NCBI RefSeq assembly: GCF_013304735.1
Contig: NZ_JAAITI010000014.1
Location: 33,577 to 97,576 of the forward strand
Direction: 5' to 3'
DNA from: Blautia luti
GTDB taxonomy: Bacteria; Bacillota; Clostridia; Lachnospirales; Lachnospiraceae
Length of the DNA stretch: 64,000 nt
This document shows positions 36,526 through 44,844 of this stretch, one piece after another. A program made the position numbers and the translations under genes. Below the pieces are notes generated by a model. That model did no database searches, was not told the origin of the DNA, and was given only the letters and a program-made list of their open reading frames with translations. The first letter of the stretch is position 1. Every line of letters starts with the position of its first letter.

Positions 36526-36613
36526 ACGAAGGATTCTTAAAGATACAGAAGATCAGAGAGTACAGAAGACATTTTGAAGTACACAGGATTTTCATTTAAG
36601 TACGAAAGATTAA

Positions 36614-36658
36614 GAGCCGGCTGTTGTAATGCATACGCGTTGCGACAGCCGGTTTTTT
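36614..36658 (+). terminator. Riboswitch-controlled terminator upstream of thiC
   Basis: AGCCGGCTGT pairs with ACAGCCGG (to 36652), followed by TTTTTT. Confidence 0.9.
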
Positions 36659-36712
36659 GTGTATTTTCCAAAATCAGACATTAGATGTTGACACGAAAGG
36701 AGATTTTTTTAC

Positions 36713-38017
36713 ATGAGAAATTATAGTACACAGATGGAAGCTGCCCGTAAAGGCATCATCACACCTGAACTTGAAGTTGTAGCCAAAAAAGAGAGAATGA
36801 CAACAGAGGAACTTCTTCCACTGGTAGCATCCGGTAAAGTCGTTATCTGTGCAAATAAAAATCATAAATGTATTGATCCGGAAGGTGTAGGTTCCATGCT
36901 CCGCACCAAGATCAATGTAAATCTCGGTGTATCCAGAGACTGCAAGGATTACGATGTGGAAATGCAGAAAGTTATGGAAGCTGTAAACATGGGCGCACAT
37001 GCCATTATGGATCTGTCCTCCCACGGAAACACCATTCCATTCCGCCGCAAACTGACAAGCGAGTGTCCGGCAATGATCGGAACGGTTCCGGTTTATGACT
37101 CCGTTATCCACTATCAGAGAGACCTTGACACATTGACAGCCAAGGATTTCATCGATGTAGTAAGACTTCACGCACAGGATGGCGTAGATTTCGTAACGCT
37201 TCACTGCGGAATCACCAGAAAAACTATCGACCAGATCCGCAACCATAAGAGAAAAATGAACATCGTTTCCAGAGGAGGATCCCTTGTTTTTGCATGGATG
37301 TGCATGACGGGCGAGGAGAACCCGTTCTATGAATATTATGATGAGATTCTTGACATCTGCCGTGAGTATGATGTAACCATCTCCCTTGGAGATGCATGCC
37401 GTCCGGGATGCCTGGCTGATGCAACAGATGTATGTCAGATCGAGGAGCTGGTACGCCTTGGGGAGCTGACCAAACGTGCATGGGAAAAAGACGTCCAGGT
37501 TATGGTCGAGGGACCAGGACACGTTCCGCTTGATCAGGTAGAAGCAAACATGAAAGTGCAGCAGTCCATCTGCCAGGGTGCACCGTTCTATGTATTAGGA
37601 CCTATCGTAACAGACGTTGCACCGGGATATGACCATATCACATCTGCAATCGGCGGCGCAGTAGCAGCTATGTCCGGAGCTGCATTCCTCTGCTATGTAA
37701 CACCGGCAGAGCATCTTGCACTTCCGAACCTTGAAGACGTGAAACAGGGAATCATGGCTTCCAAGATTGCTGCACATGCGGCAGACATTGCAAAAGGTGT
37801 CCGCGGAGCCCGTGAGATCGACGATAAGATGGCAGATGCCAGAAGAAAGCTTGACTGGGAAGCGCAGTGGGAATGCGCTATGGATCCGGAAACAGCTAAA
37901 CGTATCTGGAATGACCGTAAACCGGAACATGAGGATACCTGCTCCATGTGTGGTAAATTCTGTGCGGTACGAAGCATGAATAAAGCACTTGCCGGAGAGC
38001 ATATCGATATTCTTTAA
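36713..38017 (+). CDS. thiC: Phosphomethylpyrimidine synthase (HMP-P synthase)
   Basis: Radical SAM enzyme converting AIR to HMP-phosphate for thiamine. The 434 residues lack the long N-terminal extension of proteobacterial ThiC. Key segments are [12 protein letters not shown] near 162, [15 protein letters not shown] near 264 and the C-terminal cluster ligand CSMCGKFC near 413-420, which is spaced CX2CX3C. The related BzaF (hydroxybenzimidazole synthase) is similar, but the TPP riboswitch directly upstream argues for ThiC. AAAGGAGATTTTTTTAC precedes the ATG. Confidence 0.93.
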   Translation: MRNYSTQMEAARKGIITPELEVVAKKERMTTEELLPLVASGKVVICANKNHKCIDPEGVGSMLRTKINVNLGVSRDCKDYDVEMQKVMEAVNMGAHAIMDLSSHGNTIPFRRKLTSECPAMIGTVPVYDSVIHYQRDLDTLTAKDFIDVVRLHAQDGVDFVTLHCGITRKTIDQIRNHKRKMNIVSRGGSLVFAWMCMTGEENPFYEYYDEILDICREYDVTISLGDACRPGCLADATDVCQIEELVRLGELTKRAWEKDVQVMVEGPGHVPLDQVEANMKVQQSICQGAPFYVLGPIVTDVAPGYDHITSAIGGAVAAMSGAAFLCYVTPAEHLALPNLEDVKQGIMASKIAAHAADIAKGVRGAREIDDKMADARRKLDWEAQWECAMDPETAKRIWNDRKPEHEDTCSMCGKFCAVRSMNKALAGEHIDIL

Positions 38018-38054
38018 GTTTATATCATTATAATATGGAAGAAACTGGATTATC

Positions 38055-38104
38055 AGAGCCGTACCTGTCTGTGGTAAAATAGCACAACAGGGCGGCTCTT
38101 TTTC
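38055..38104 (+). terminator. Terminator after thiC
   Basis: AGAGCCGTACCTGT pairs with ACAGGGCGGCTCT, then TTTTT. Confidence 0.85.
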
Positions 38105-38218
38105 CATGTACAAAACAGAAATATCCATGCAAAATGTCATCCACATGACGAAAAAAGTACATATTCCATATACAAAGTGCTCAATAATCCATGTGGAAGG
38201 ATTGGATAATCCATGTAT
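38099..38218 (+). promoter_or_regulatory. Phased TCCATG direct repeats upstream of the sugar operon
   Basis: Five same-strand sites with core TCCAT(G) begin their CCAT at 38104, 38125, 38166, 38189 and 38211, that is 21, 41, 23 and 22 bases apart (multiples of two helical turns). The approximate consensus is ATAWTCCATGTAMAAA. Such direct repeats are typical of AraC-type activator binding. A weak -10 (TAAAAT, 38237) follows the last site. Confidence 0.5.
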
Positions 38219-38289
38219 TTTTTGTGTCCAAATTGTTAAAATAGCATCATCAAGTAATGAGGAACGTCGAAATTAAAGGAGGACGAAAC

Positions 38290-39609
38290 ATGAAAAGAAA
38301 GATGCTCAGTGTTCTGCTCTGTGCAGCAATGATGGGAACAACACTTGCAGGCGCAACAAGCGTACTTGCAGCTGATGACAAAGATTCCGACAGCAAATGG
38401 GAGTACAAAGAGGCTACTCTTACATTCCTGATCGACCCGGATACAGCATCTGCCGGATATCAGGCAGTATTTGATCTCTGCGAGAAAGAGACAGGTATCC
38501 ACATCGAGACAGAGCTTCGTGCATCAGGTGGTGACGGAGATAACCAGGTAAAAACAAGACTTGCATCCGGCGAGATGACAGATCTTTGCGGATACAACTC
38601 AGGTGCTAAGCTCAACGAGCTTGACCCGGAGAGCAACTTCATCGACATTTCCGGTGAGGAGTGGGCTAGCCGCCTTGACGATACATTCGCATCAGCAGTA
38701 AGCGCAGGTTCTGATTCCGCAGTATACGGTGTACCGCTTACCGCTACAAACCTTGGATGTATCCTTTACAACAAAGATCTTTATGAGCAGTATGACCTTG
38801 AGGTTCCGGACACATGGGAAGATTTCCTCAAGAACTGTGATACTCTGAAAGAGGCTGGTGAGACAGCAGTTATCGGATCTCTTGGAGATTCCTGGACAAT
38901 TCAGGTTCCATACTTGGGAGATCACTACAATGTACTTGCAGCAGAGCCGGATTTCTCAGAGAAATTCGAAGCTGGTGAAGCTAAATATGCTACAACAGAG
39001 GCTGGCCTTAAGAGCTTCCAGAAACTCGCTGACCTTCAGCCATATTTTAACGAGGATTACACAGCAACTACATACGCAGATGCATGCGATAAGCTTGTAA
39101 ACGGCGAGGGTGCTCACTGGTTCATTCTTTCCCAGGCACTTTCCAGCATCTATGAGCTCTACGGAGACGATGTAAACAAAATCGGTGTTATGGGTGTTCC
39201 GGGAGATGACGCTGACAACCATGGCCTTACAGTTTGGGAGCCAACAGCTATTTATGGAAACGCTAACAGCGACAAAAAAGATGATATCTTAAGATTTATG
39301 GAGTTCTATACATCTGATGAGGCACTTGACGCTTTCACAGAAGCACAGAAACCAGACGGCCCATATTGTATCAAAGGATATGAGCTTCCGGATGACGCAT
39401 ATGACGGAGTTAAAGAGGCTCAGGAGAAATACTTTGACACAGGAAAAACAAATGTTGCAATGGAGTTCCAGACATCTGTAAAAGGAACAAACTGCGAGTA
39501 TATCTGCTCTGAGGTTGCAACAGGACAGTCTACAGCAGAGGAAGCTGCAAAGGCTTACGATGAGGACTGCAAGAAACAGGCAACACAGCTTGGACTTGAC
39601 TGGAAATAA
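38290..39609 (+). CDS. Extracellular sugar-binding protein of an ABC transporter
   Basis: A 439-residue family 1 solute-binding protein. It has an N-terminal signal (MKRKMLSVLLCAAMMG to TSVLA near 29) and binding-protein segments such as GVPLTATNLGCILYNKDLYE near 138-157 and PDTWEDFLKNCDTLKEAG. The place where a lipobox Cys would be expected reads TLAGA, so the protein appears to be cleaved by signal peptidase I rather than lipidated. AAAGGAGGACGAAAC precedes ATG 38290. It is first in the operon with two permeases; substrate probably an oligosaccharide handled by the GH106-like enzyme downstream. Confidence 0.93.
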   Translation: MKRKMLSVLLCAAMMGTTLAGATSVLAADDKDSDSKWEYKEATLTFLIDPDTASAGYQAVFDLCEKETGIHIETELRASGGDGDNQVKTRLASGEMTDLCGYNSGAKLNELDPESNFIDISGEEWASRLDDTFASAVSAGSDSAVYGVPLTATNLGCILYNKDLYEQYDLEVPDTWEDFLKNCDTLKEAGETAVIGSLGDSWTIQVPYLGDHYNVLAAEPDFSEKFEAGEAKYATTEAGLKSFQKLADLQPYFNEDYTATTYADACDKLVNGEGAHWFILSQALSSIYELYGDDVNKIGVMGVPGDDADNHGLTVWEPTAIYGNANSDKKDDILRFMEFYTSDEALDAFTEAQKPDGPYCIKGYELPDDAYDGVKEAQEKYFDTGKTNVAMEFQTSVKGTNCEYICSEVATGQSTAEEAAKAYDEDCKKQATQLGLDWK

Positions 39610-39621
39610 GTAAATGTATGT

Positions 39622-39646
39622 CGGCCGCCTGTGTTTCAGGCGGCCG
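39622..39646 (+). other. Strong intercistronic hairpin between SBP and permease genes
   Basis: CGGCCGCCTG and CAGGCGGCCG form 10 perfect pairs around TGTTT, without a proper T-run. It probably stabilises or limits the upstream mRNA so that the binding protein is made in excess. Confidence 0.65.
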
Positions 39647-39692
39647 GCTTTAATGTCAGCCAGACATCTGGAAATCGGAAAGGAAATGAAGC

Positions 39693-40553
39693 ATGAACAA
39701 AAAGAAAATATACAGTTTATGGTTTCTTCTTCCGGCAGTACTGATTTTTGTGATCTTCTTCATCATCCCGATGGTGACATCACTGTTTTTCAGCTTAACT
39801 GTATGGGATCTGAAATCATTTACATTCTGCGGCCTTGATAACTATAAAACATTCTTCAGTGAAAACTCCTTAAGTATATCTGTAAAAAATACGTTGATCT
39901 ATGCAGTCCTTACAAGTGGACTGAAGGTAATCATTGCATTCTTTATCGCATTGTTCCTGACAAGTAAGATCAAGACAAAAGATTTCTTAAGATCTCTTGT
40001 GTTTTTCCCAAACCTTGTCAGTGCAGTAGCAATCGGTATTATTTTTAAGGCACTGATGCATCCGAGCAAGGGTCTTTTCAACACAGTTCTTGCAGCTATT
40101 GGAATTTCCGGACCTAACTGGCTGGGTGATACACATCTTGCCCTGTTTTCCGTAATTGCGGTTGATGTATGGAAAGGTGTCAGTATTTCCACAGTAATCT
40201 TTATTGCCGGTATCACATCTATTGATTCCAGCTATTATGAAGCTGCTTCTATCGACGGTGCAACCCGTTGGCAGACTATTCGAAACATCGTAATGCCACT
40301 GGTTCGTTCTTCAACAAATACCATTATCACACTTTCCCTGATCGGCGGACTTCGCTGCTTTGACCTGATCTGGGCTATGACAAAGGGTGGTCCTGGATTT
40401 GCAACAGACGTACTTGCATCCGTTGTTTACAAACAGTACGCAGCAGGATTCTTCGGTCTGTCTACAGCAGGAAACGTTATCATGTTTGCGGTAATTGCGA
40501 TCATCGCATTCCCGCTTCAGAAATTCCTTAACAGCAGGGAGGTGTACAACTAA
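39693..40553 (+). CDS. Sugar ABC transporter permease (MalF/UgpA type)
   Basis: A 286-residue membrane protein with six membrane segments. The ABC permease EAA loop appears as YEAASIDGATRWQTI near 190 with PL following. GGAAAGGAAATGAAGC precedes ATG 39693. It partners the permease starting two bases after its stop, and the binding protein upstream. No ATPase gene is present; a shared MsmX-type ATPase elsewhere is expected from how such systems work in Firmicutes. Confidence 0.95.
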   Translation: MNKKKIYSLWFLLPAVLIFVIFFIIPMVTSLFFSLTVWDLKSFTFCGLDNYKTFFSENSLSISVKNTLIYAVLTSGLKVIIAFFIALFLTSKIKTKDFLRSLVFFPNLVSAVAIGIIFKALMHPSKGLFNTVLAAIGISGPNWLGDTHLALFSVIAVDVWKGVSISTVIFIAGITSIDSSYYEAASIDGATRWQTIRNIVMPLVRSSTNTIITLSLIGGLRCFDLIWAMTKGGPGFATDVLASVVYKQYAAGFFGLSTAGNVIMFAVIAIIAFPLQKFLNSREVYN

Positions 40554-40554
40554 A

Positions 40555-41385
40555 ATGAAAAAACAGAAAAGACTTACCTTATTAGGAGACATCCTTGGAT
40601 GTGTTTTCGGTATTCTCATTTTTGCAGTACCGTTTCTCTTCATGCTGATCAATGCACTGAAGGACAGAAAAGAAGCAAACCTTCTGAGACTTTCCCTTCC
40701 GACTGAGTGGATGTGGAGCAACTTCAAAGAAGTATTTTCCGCAAATAATTATCAGATCATCACAGCATTTAAGAACAGTATTATCCTTACGATAGGATCC
40801 CTGATCGTGCTTATCATTGTAGGATCCATGGCAGGCTATGTTCTTCAGAGAAGATCTGACAGACCTGTAAAGATCGTGGATACACTTGTTATGACAGGTC
40901 TTATGATTCCTCCTGCAATCCTTCCTACAATCTGGATTATGCAGGGACTTCACATTTACAAAACCATGTTTGGTATGATCATGGTTGAGACAGCACTTCA
41001 GATTCCGTTTACCATCATGCTTTACAAAGGTTTTATGAATACAATTCCTGTAGAGCTTGAGGAGGCAGGATACATCGACGGATGTACAAGAAGCAATCTG
41101 TTTGTAAAGATTATTTTCCCTCTTCTGAAACCGGTTACATCCACAATTATCATCCTGAATGCGGTAACAATTTTCAACGATTTTACTAACCCGCTGTACT
41201 TCCTTCCGGGAAATGATAATGTAACAGTTCAGCTTACTCTTTATAACTTTATGGGCAGATACTCCAGTTCTTATAACCTGCTGTTTGCAGATGTACTGAT
41301 AATCACTATCCCGATGCTGATCCTCTTCCTGTTCTTCAACAAGAAGATCGTAGATGGTATGGTAGCCGGAGCTGTCAAAGGCTGA
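40555..41385 (+). CDS. Sugar ABC transporter permease (MalG/UgpE type)
   Basis: A 276-residue membrane protein with six membrane segments; EAA loop LEEAGYIDGCTRSNLF near 184. The ATG at 40555 follows GGGAGGTGTACAACTAA, the ribosome site lying inside the end of the previous gene; an earlier ATG at 40495 would overlap that gene by 60 bases and is rejected. Third gene of the transporter operon. The two permeases form the heteromeric channel. Confidence 0.95.
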   Translation: MKKQKRLTLLGDILGCVFGILIFAVPFLFMLINALKDRKEANLLRLSLPTEWMWSNFKEVFSANNYQIITAFKNSIILTIGSLIVLIIVGSMAGYVLQRRSDRPVKIVDTLVMTGLMIPPAILPTIWIMQGLHIYKTMFGMIMVETALQIPFTIMLYKGFMNTIPVELEEAGYIDGCTRSNLFVKIIFPLLKPVTSTIIILNAVTIFNDFTNPLYFLPGNDNVTVQLTLYNFMGRYSSSYNLLFADVLIITIPMLILFLFFNKKIVDGMVAGAVKG

Positions 41386-41458
41386 TGCAAAAAAAGGTTA
41401 CCAAATATGCAAGATCAGAATTGTATGGTATGATTTAAAATGCTGTGCAACTGAGAAA

Positions 41459-41495
41459 AACAGATACTCTGCTGTACAGGCGGGGTATCTGTTTG
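41459..41495 (+). terminator. Hairpin after the permease genes
   Basis: AACAGATAC pairs with GTATCTGTT, followed by TG-rich DNA; weak as a terminator. Confidence 0.5.
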
Positions 41496-41537
41496 TTGCT
41501 ATATACAGTTTTTCAATAAAAGATGTGAGGTGTTTTT

Positions 41538-43346
41538 ATGAAATTCCGTACAAAACTGATCTTTGGTTTTTCCATTGTAATATTTTTTATATCGGCAATC
41601 CTGGGAGTAGTCAGCTATAACTTTAATTCCCGGAGACTGTCAGAAAAGGCAGCTCAAAGCCTGAAATTTTATTCCAGGCAGACAGCTGCGAATGTTGATT
41701 TTACTGTAGATTCCATGAAACATGTGACGGATTATATTCTGTCAGATCCGGATATGCTAAACGCCATGAAAACACTTCCGAAGTATTATGGAAGCAGTAC
41801 CTACAGCAAGACCATTGAACGTAATGAGCTTCTGGATACCCTGAATTCCGGAATTTCCATGTATTATATCAACAGCAATTTTTACAGAGTTATTATTTTT
41901 AACGAGTTCGGGGATGTGGCATCCAGTACCAATACCGGTTCCAAGATCACCAACAAAGCTCGAAATACGACCACCATTGACTGGCTGGATTCTGCGGCAA
42001 GGAGGCATGGAAAACCGATTCTGGTGGCACCGCATATGGACGGATGGGGGATCCGGGAAAGCGAAGAAGTTTTTTCCCTGGCGAGAAAAGTTCAGGGAGG
42101 CGATTTTGGATATATTGAAGTTCAGTATGCAACAGAGGAGCTGAAAGATATTTTCGAGGTTCCGGACAGTGACATCAAAGTAGTGGCATTTCTTCCGGGT
42201 GGTCATGTTTTGTATCGGTCCGAGGGGCTGCCGGATGAACTGGTACGCTATATCAAGAAACATCCTGCAGTAACCAAAATGGATTCCATAACAGTTTCTT
42301 CCGATGCCAGTATGTGGACTTCCGCATCGGAAGTGTCCGGGAATTACGGAATCCGTGTTGTGGCACTGGAAGAAAAAACAGAAATTGTTGCAGGTATGAA
42401 AGATGCACTGATGATTGCTCTTGGAATGGCTGTGGGATGTTTTGTGATCTCCATGGGTGTGGTGATCTTTATTGCAAGCAAACTTTCCAGGCCACTGACA
42501 GCACTGAAAGACCAGATGGAAAATACAGGCATTGAAAATCTGGATGCAGAACTGAAAGTTCCGGCTACGGACGATGAAGTGCAGGCAGTAGGAATCGCAT
42601 ATCAGAATCTGATGCGGCGTCTGAATGAATCTATTGTAAAAGAAAAACGCATGTCCCTTCTGCAGCTGCAGGCCCAGTTTGATACCCTGCAGGCCCAGGT
42701 CAATCCGCATTTTCTCTATAATGTGCTGAATGTGATCTCCAGCAGAGGTGTGATGGACGGAGATGAGGAAATCTGTGAAATCTGCGGATGTCTGGCAGCA
42801 ATGTTACGGTATTCCACAAGTACGAAGGAACGGTACGCCACAGTGGAAAAAGAGATTGAATATCTGGAGAGGTATATTTTCCTTCTGAAATCCAGATACG
42901 AACATCGTCTGGAAGTGGAAGTTCAGTGTGAAGACTCCATAAAACAGGAAATACTTCCGAAGATTGTGCTGCAGCAGCTGGTAGAAAACAGTGTGCAGCA
43001 TGGATATCAGAACAGCAAAAACATTATGAAAATTCAGGTAAAGGGCTGGCGTGATGAAACCGGCTGGTACTTTGAAGTCCGGGATAACGGACAGGGGGCA
43101 ACAGAAGAAGTACGTGAAGAATTAAACGAAAAAATGAGAAAAATCCGGGAAAAGATTATGTCCAGGGGAAGCAGTATAGAGATGGAAATCGGCGGAATGG
43201 GGCTGGCAAACACCTATGCAAGAATGTTTCTTCTGTACAATGGAAAAGCGGTATTCCGGATACGCAACATGGAAGAAGGATTAAGTGTCATCATAGGAGT
43301 ATCGGAAAAGGAGGAAGGAACCGATGTATCAGGTGATGGTCGTTGA
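41538..43346 (+). CDS. YesM-type sensor histidine kinase
   Basis: A 602-residue membrane kinase. Membrane segments near 8-30 and 287-309 bracket an extracellular dCache-like sensor region; a HAMP domain (about 308-362) precedes the His_kinase domain with QVNPHFLYNVLNVISS near 388-403 (phospho-acceptor His in PHF) and an ATPase domain with LQQLVENSVQHGY and MGLANTYARM. GTGAGGTG precedes ATG 41538. Its last 23 bases overlap the regulator gene. Such pairs control adjacent carbohydrate transport genes. Confidence 0.95.
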   Translation: MKFRTKLIFGFSIVIFFISAILGVVSYNFNSRRLSEKAAQSLKFYSRQTAANVDFTVDSMKHVTDYILSDPDMLNAMKTLPKYYGSSTYSKTIERNELLDTLNSGISMYYINSNFYRVIIFNEFGDVASSTNTGSKITNKARNTTTIDWLDSAARRHGKPILVAPHMDGWGIRESEEVFSLARKVQGGDFGYIEVQYATEELKDIFEVPDSDIKVVAFLPGGHVLYRSEGLPDELVRYIKKHPAVTKMDSITVSSDASMWTSASEVSGNYGIRVVALEEKTEIVAGMKDALMIALGMAVGCFVISMGVVIFIASKLSRPLTALKDQMENTGIENLDAELKVPATDDEVQAVGIAYQNLMRRLNESIVKEKRMSLLQLQAQFDTLQAQVNPHFLYNVLNVISSRGVMDGDEEICEICGCLAAMLRYSTSTKERYATVEKEIEYLERYIFLLKSRYEHRLEVEVQCEDSIKQEILPKIVLQQLVENSVQHGYQNSKNIMKIQVKGWRDETGWYFEVRDNGQGATEEVREELNEKMRKIREKIMSRGSSIEMEIGGMGLANTYARMFLLYNGKAVFRIRNMEEGLSVIIGVSEKEEGTDVSGDGR

Positions 43347-44826
43347 TGACGAGCCTATGGCAGCTAGTCTTATCGTCAACATCATAAAAAGAAAATACAG
43401 TGATTTTGAGATTATGGGAACCGCCTATGACGGAGAAGAAGCGCTGGAGCTGATGGAAGAAAAAGGAGAACCGGATGTTCTGATTACAGATATTCAGATG
43501 CCGGTGATGAATGGCCTGAAGCTTGTGGAAGAAACAAAAAAGCGTTATCCGGAAGTGATCAGTGTCATTGTCAGTGGATATCAGGAATTCGAATATGCAA
43601 AACAGGCTATCGCATTTGGGGTGTGCGATTATATCCTGAAACCGATCGTGCCCTCGGAATTTTCCAAACTGATTACCAGAATAGAGGAAAAGCTGAGGCA
43701 GAAATATTATAAAGAACGAAACACACTGATGCACAAAATGGTAAATGAGATTCCCATAGATGAAAAAACACTACGGAGATATTTTCAGTCAGAATGTTAT
43801 TACGGGGCTATTGTAAGACTGAACGGGCTTCCCAGCCGTTATGGGGAACGGGGGAAAAAAGAAGTCTTTTCAGACATCAATGAGATGATGATTGCGTATG
43901 GACGTGACACCCAGGAGACGCTGTATCTTTGTCCGGGTGAGCTGGTCAGTGATGAAGATTATGAGCAGATGATACGGAGGCGTATTGGGAAAGAACAGCC
44001 GGAAGCTGCATATGTGACGTCTGTTATCCGGCAGAAATCCGTTCCTGCAGCACAGATTGGAGAAATGGTACGAGAGCTTTACCGGAAGCTGGATTCTTCT
44101 ATTATACTGGGGAAAAATCAGACATTGATCCTGGAGGAAACTCCGTCGGCGAATCCAGGCGGAAGACCGGGAAAGGATTATGAATATCTGGAAGAACTGG
44201 AATATCTGGCGGGTAAACAGAAGTACGACCGGCTTCAGAAGGATACGGAATTGCTGATTCACAGATGGGTGCAGGAGGAACGGCCTCAGCTGTGGATTGA
44301 AGGGCGTGTGCGGCAGATTGGTTATCTGATTCAGCGTTACGATGCAGGAAACCGGGATTACCGGGAATCGGAATTTCTTATGGATGATATTTTTTCCACC
44401 GCAGAAAATGTGGAGCAGCTTTGCACCGGAATTTCCGATATCTTTTTCAAGGATGTAAAAGAAGATCCGGCATCCACACAGAAAACAGATACGGAAGAAT
44501 ATTTTGAAAGTGTGAAAGAGTACATCCGTAAACATATGGCGGAGCAGTTGTCTCTGCACAGCGTAAGCAAGGCCGTAGGAGTTTCGCAAACATATTTGAG
44601 CAGGCTTTTCCGAAAATATGAAGATGCGTCCTTTAATACTTATCTGACGTCGCTTCGCATGGAGAAGGCGAAAAAACTTCTTCTCAGAGAAGAGAAGATG
44701 TATGTGAAAGATGTGGCAGAAAAAGTGGGATACAAAGACCAGTTTTATTTCAGCAGGATCTTTTATTCCTACACCGGTGTAAGGCCATCGGAATATGTGG
44801 AGAAAGAAAATCTTGAGATCATATAA
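43324..44826 (+). CDS. YesN-type response regulator with AraC DNA-binding domain
   Basis: A 500-residue regulator. The receiver domain (1-120) has the acidic pair D8-D9 and phospho-acceptor Asp56 in LITDIQMP, Lys near 107. A central linker region precedes the C-terminal AraC domain (about 390-495) with LHSVSKAVGVSQTYLSRLF and YVKDVAEKVGYKDQFYFSRI. GGAGGAAGGAACCG precedes ATG 43324, inside the kinase gene. The phased repeats upstream of the binding-protein gene are its likely target. Confidence 0.95.
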   Translation: MYQVMVVDDEPMAASLIVNIIKRKYSDFEIMGTAYDGEEALELMEEKGEPDVLITDIQMPVMNGLKLVEETKKRYPEVISVIVSGYQEFEYAKQAIAFGVCDYILKPIVPSEFSKLITRIEEKLRQKYYKERNTLMHKMVNEIPIDEKTLRRYFQSECYYGAIVRLNGLPSRYGERGKKEVFSDINEMMIAYGRDTQETLYLCPGELVSDEDYEQMIRRRIGKEQPEAAYVTSVIRQKSVPAAQIGEMVRELYRKLDSSIILGKNQTLILEETPSANPGGRPGKDYEYLEELEYLAGKQKYDRLQKDTELLIHRWVQEERPQLWIEGRVRQIGYLIQRYDAGNRDYRESEFLMDDIFSTAENVEQLCTGISDIFFKDVKEDPASTQKTDTEEYFESVKEYIRKHMAEQLSLHSVSKAVGVSQTYLSRLFRKYEDASFNTYLTSLRMEKAKKLLLREEKMYVKDVAEKVGYKDQFYFSRIFYSYTGVRPSEYVEKENLEII

Positions 44827-44844
44827 AAAATGGAGGATGAAGGT

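Noticed and set aside
36713..38017. BzaF (hydroxybenzimidazole synthase) instead of ThiC
   Set aside because: The TPP riboswitch directly upstream supports ThiC, and no other bza or cobamide genes are near.
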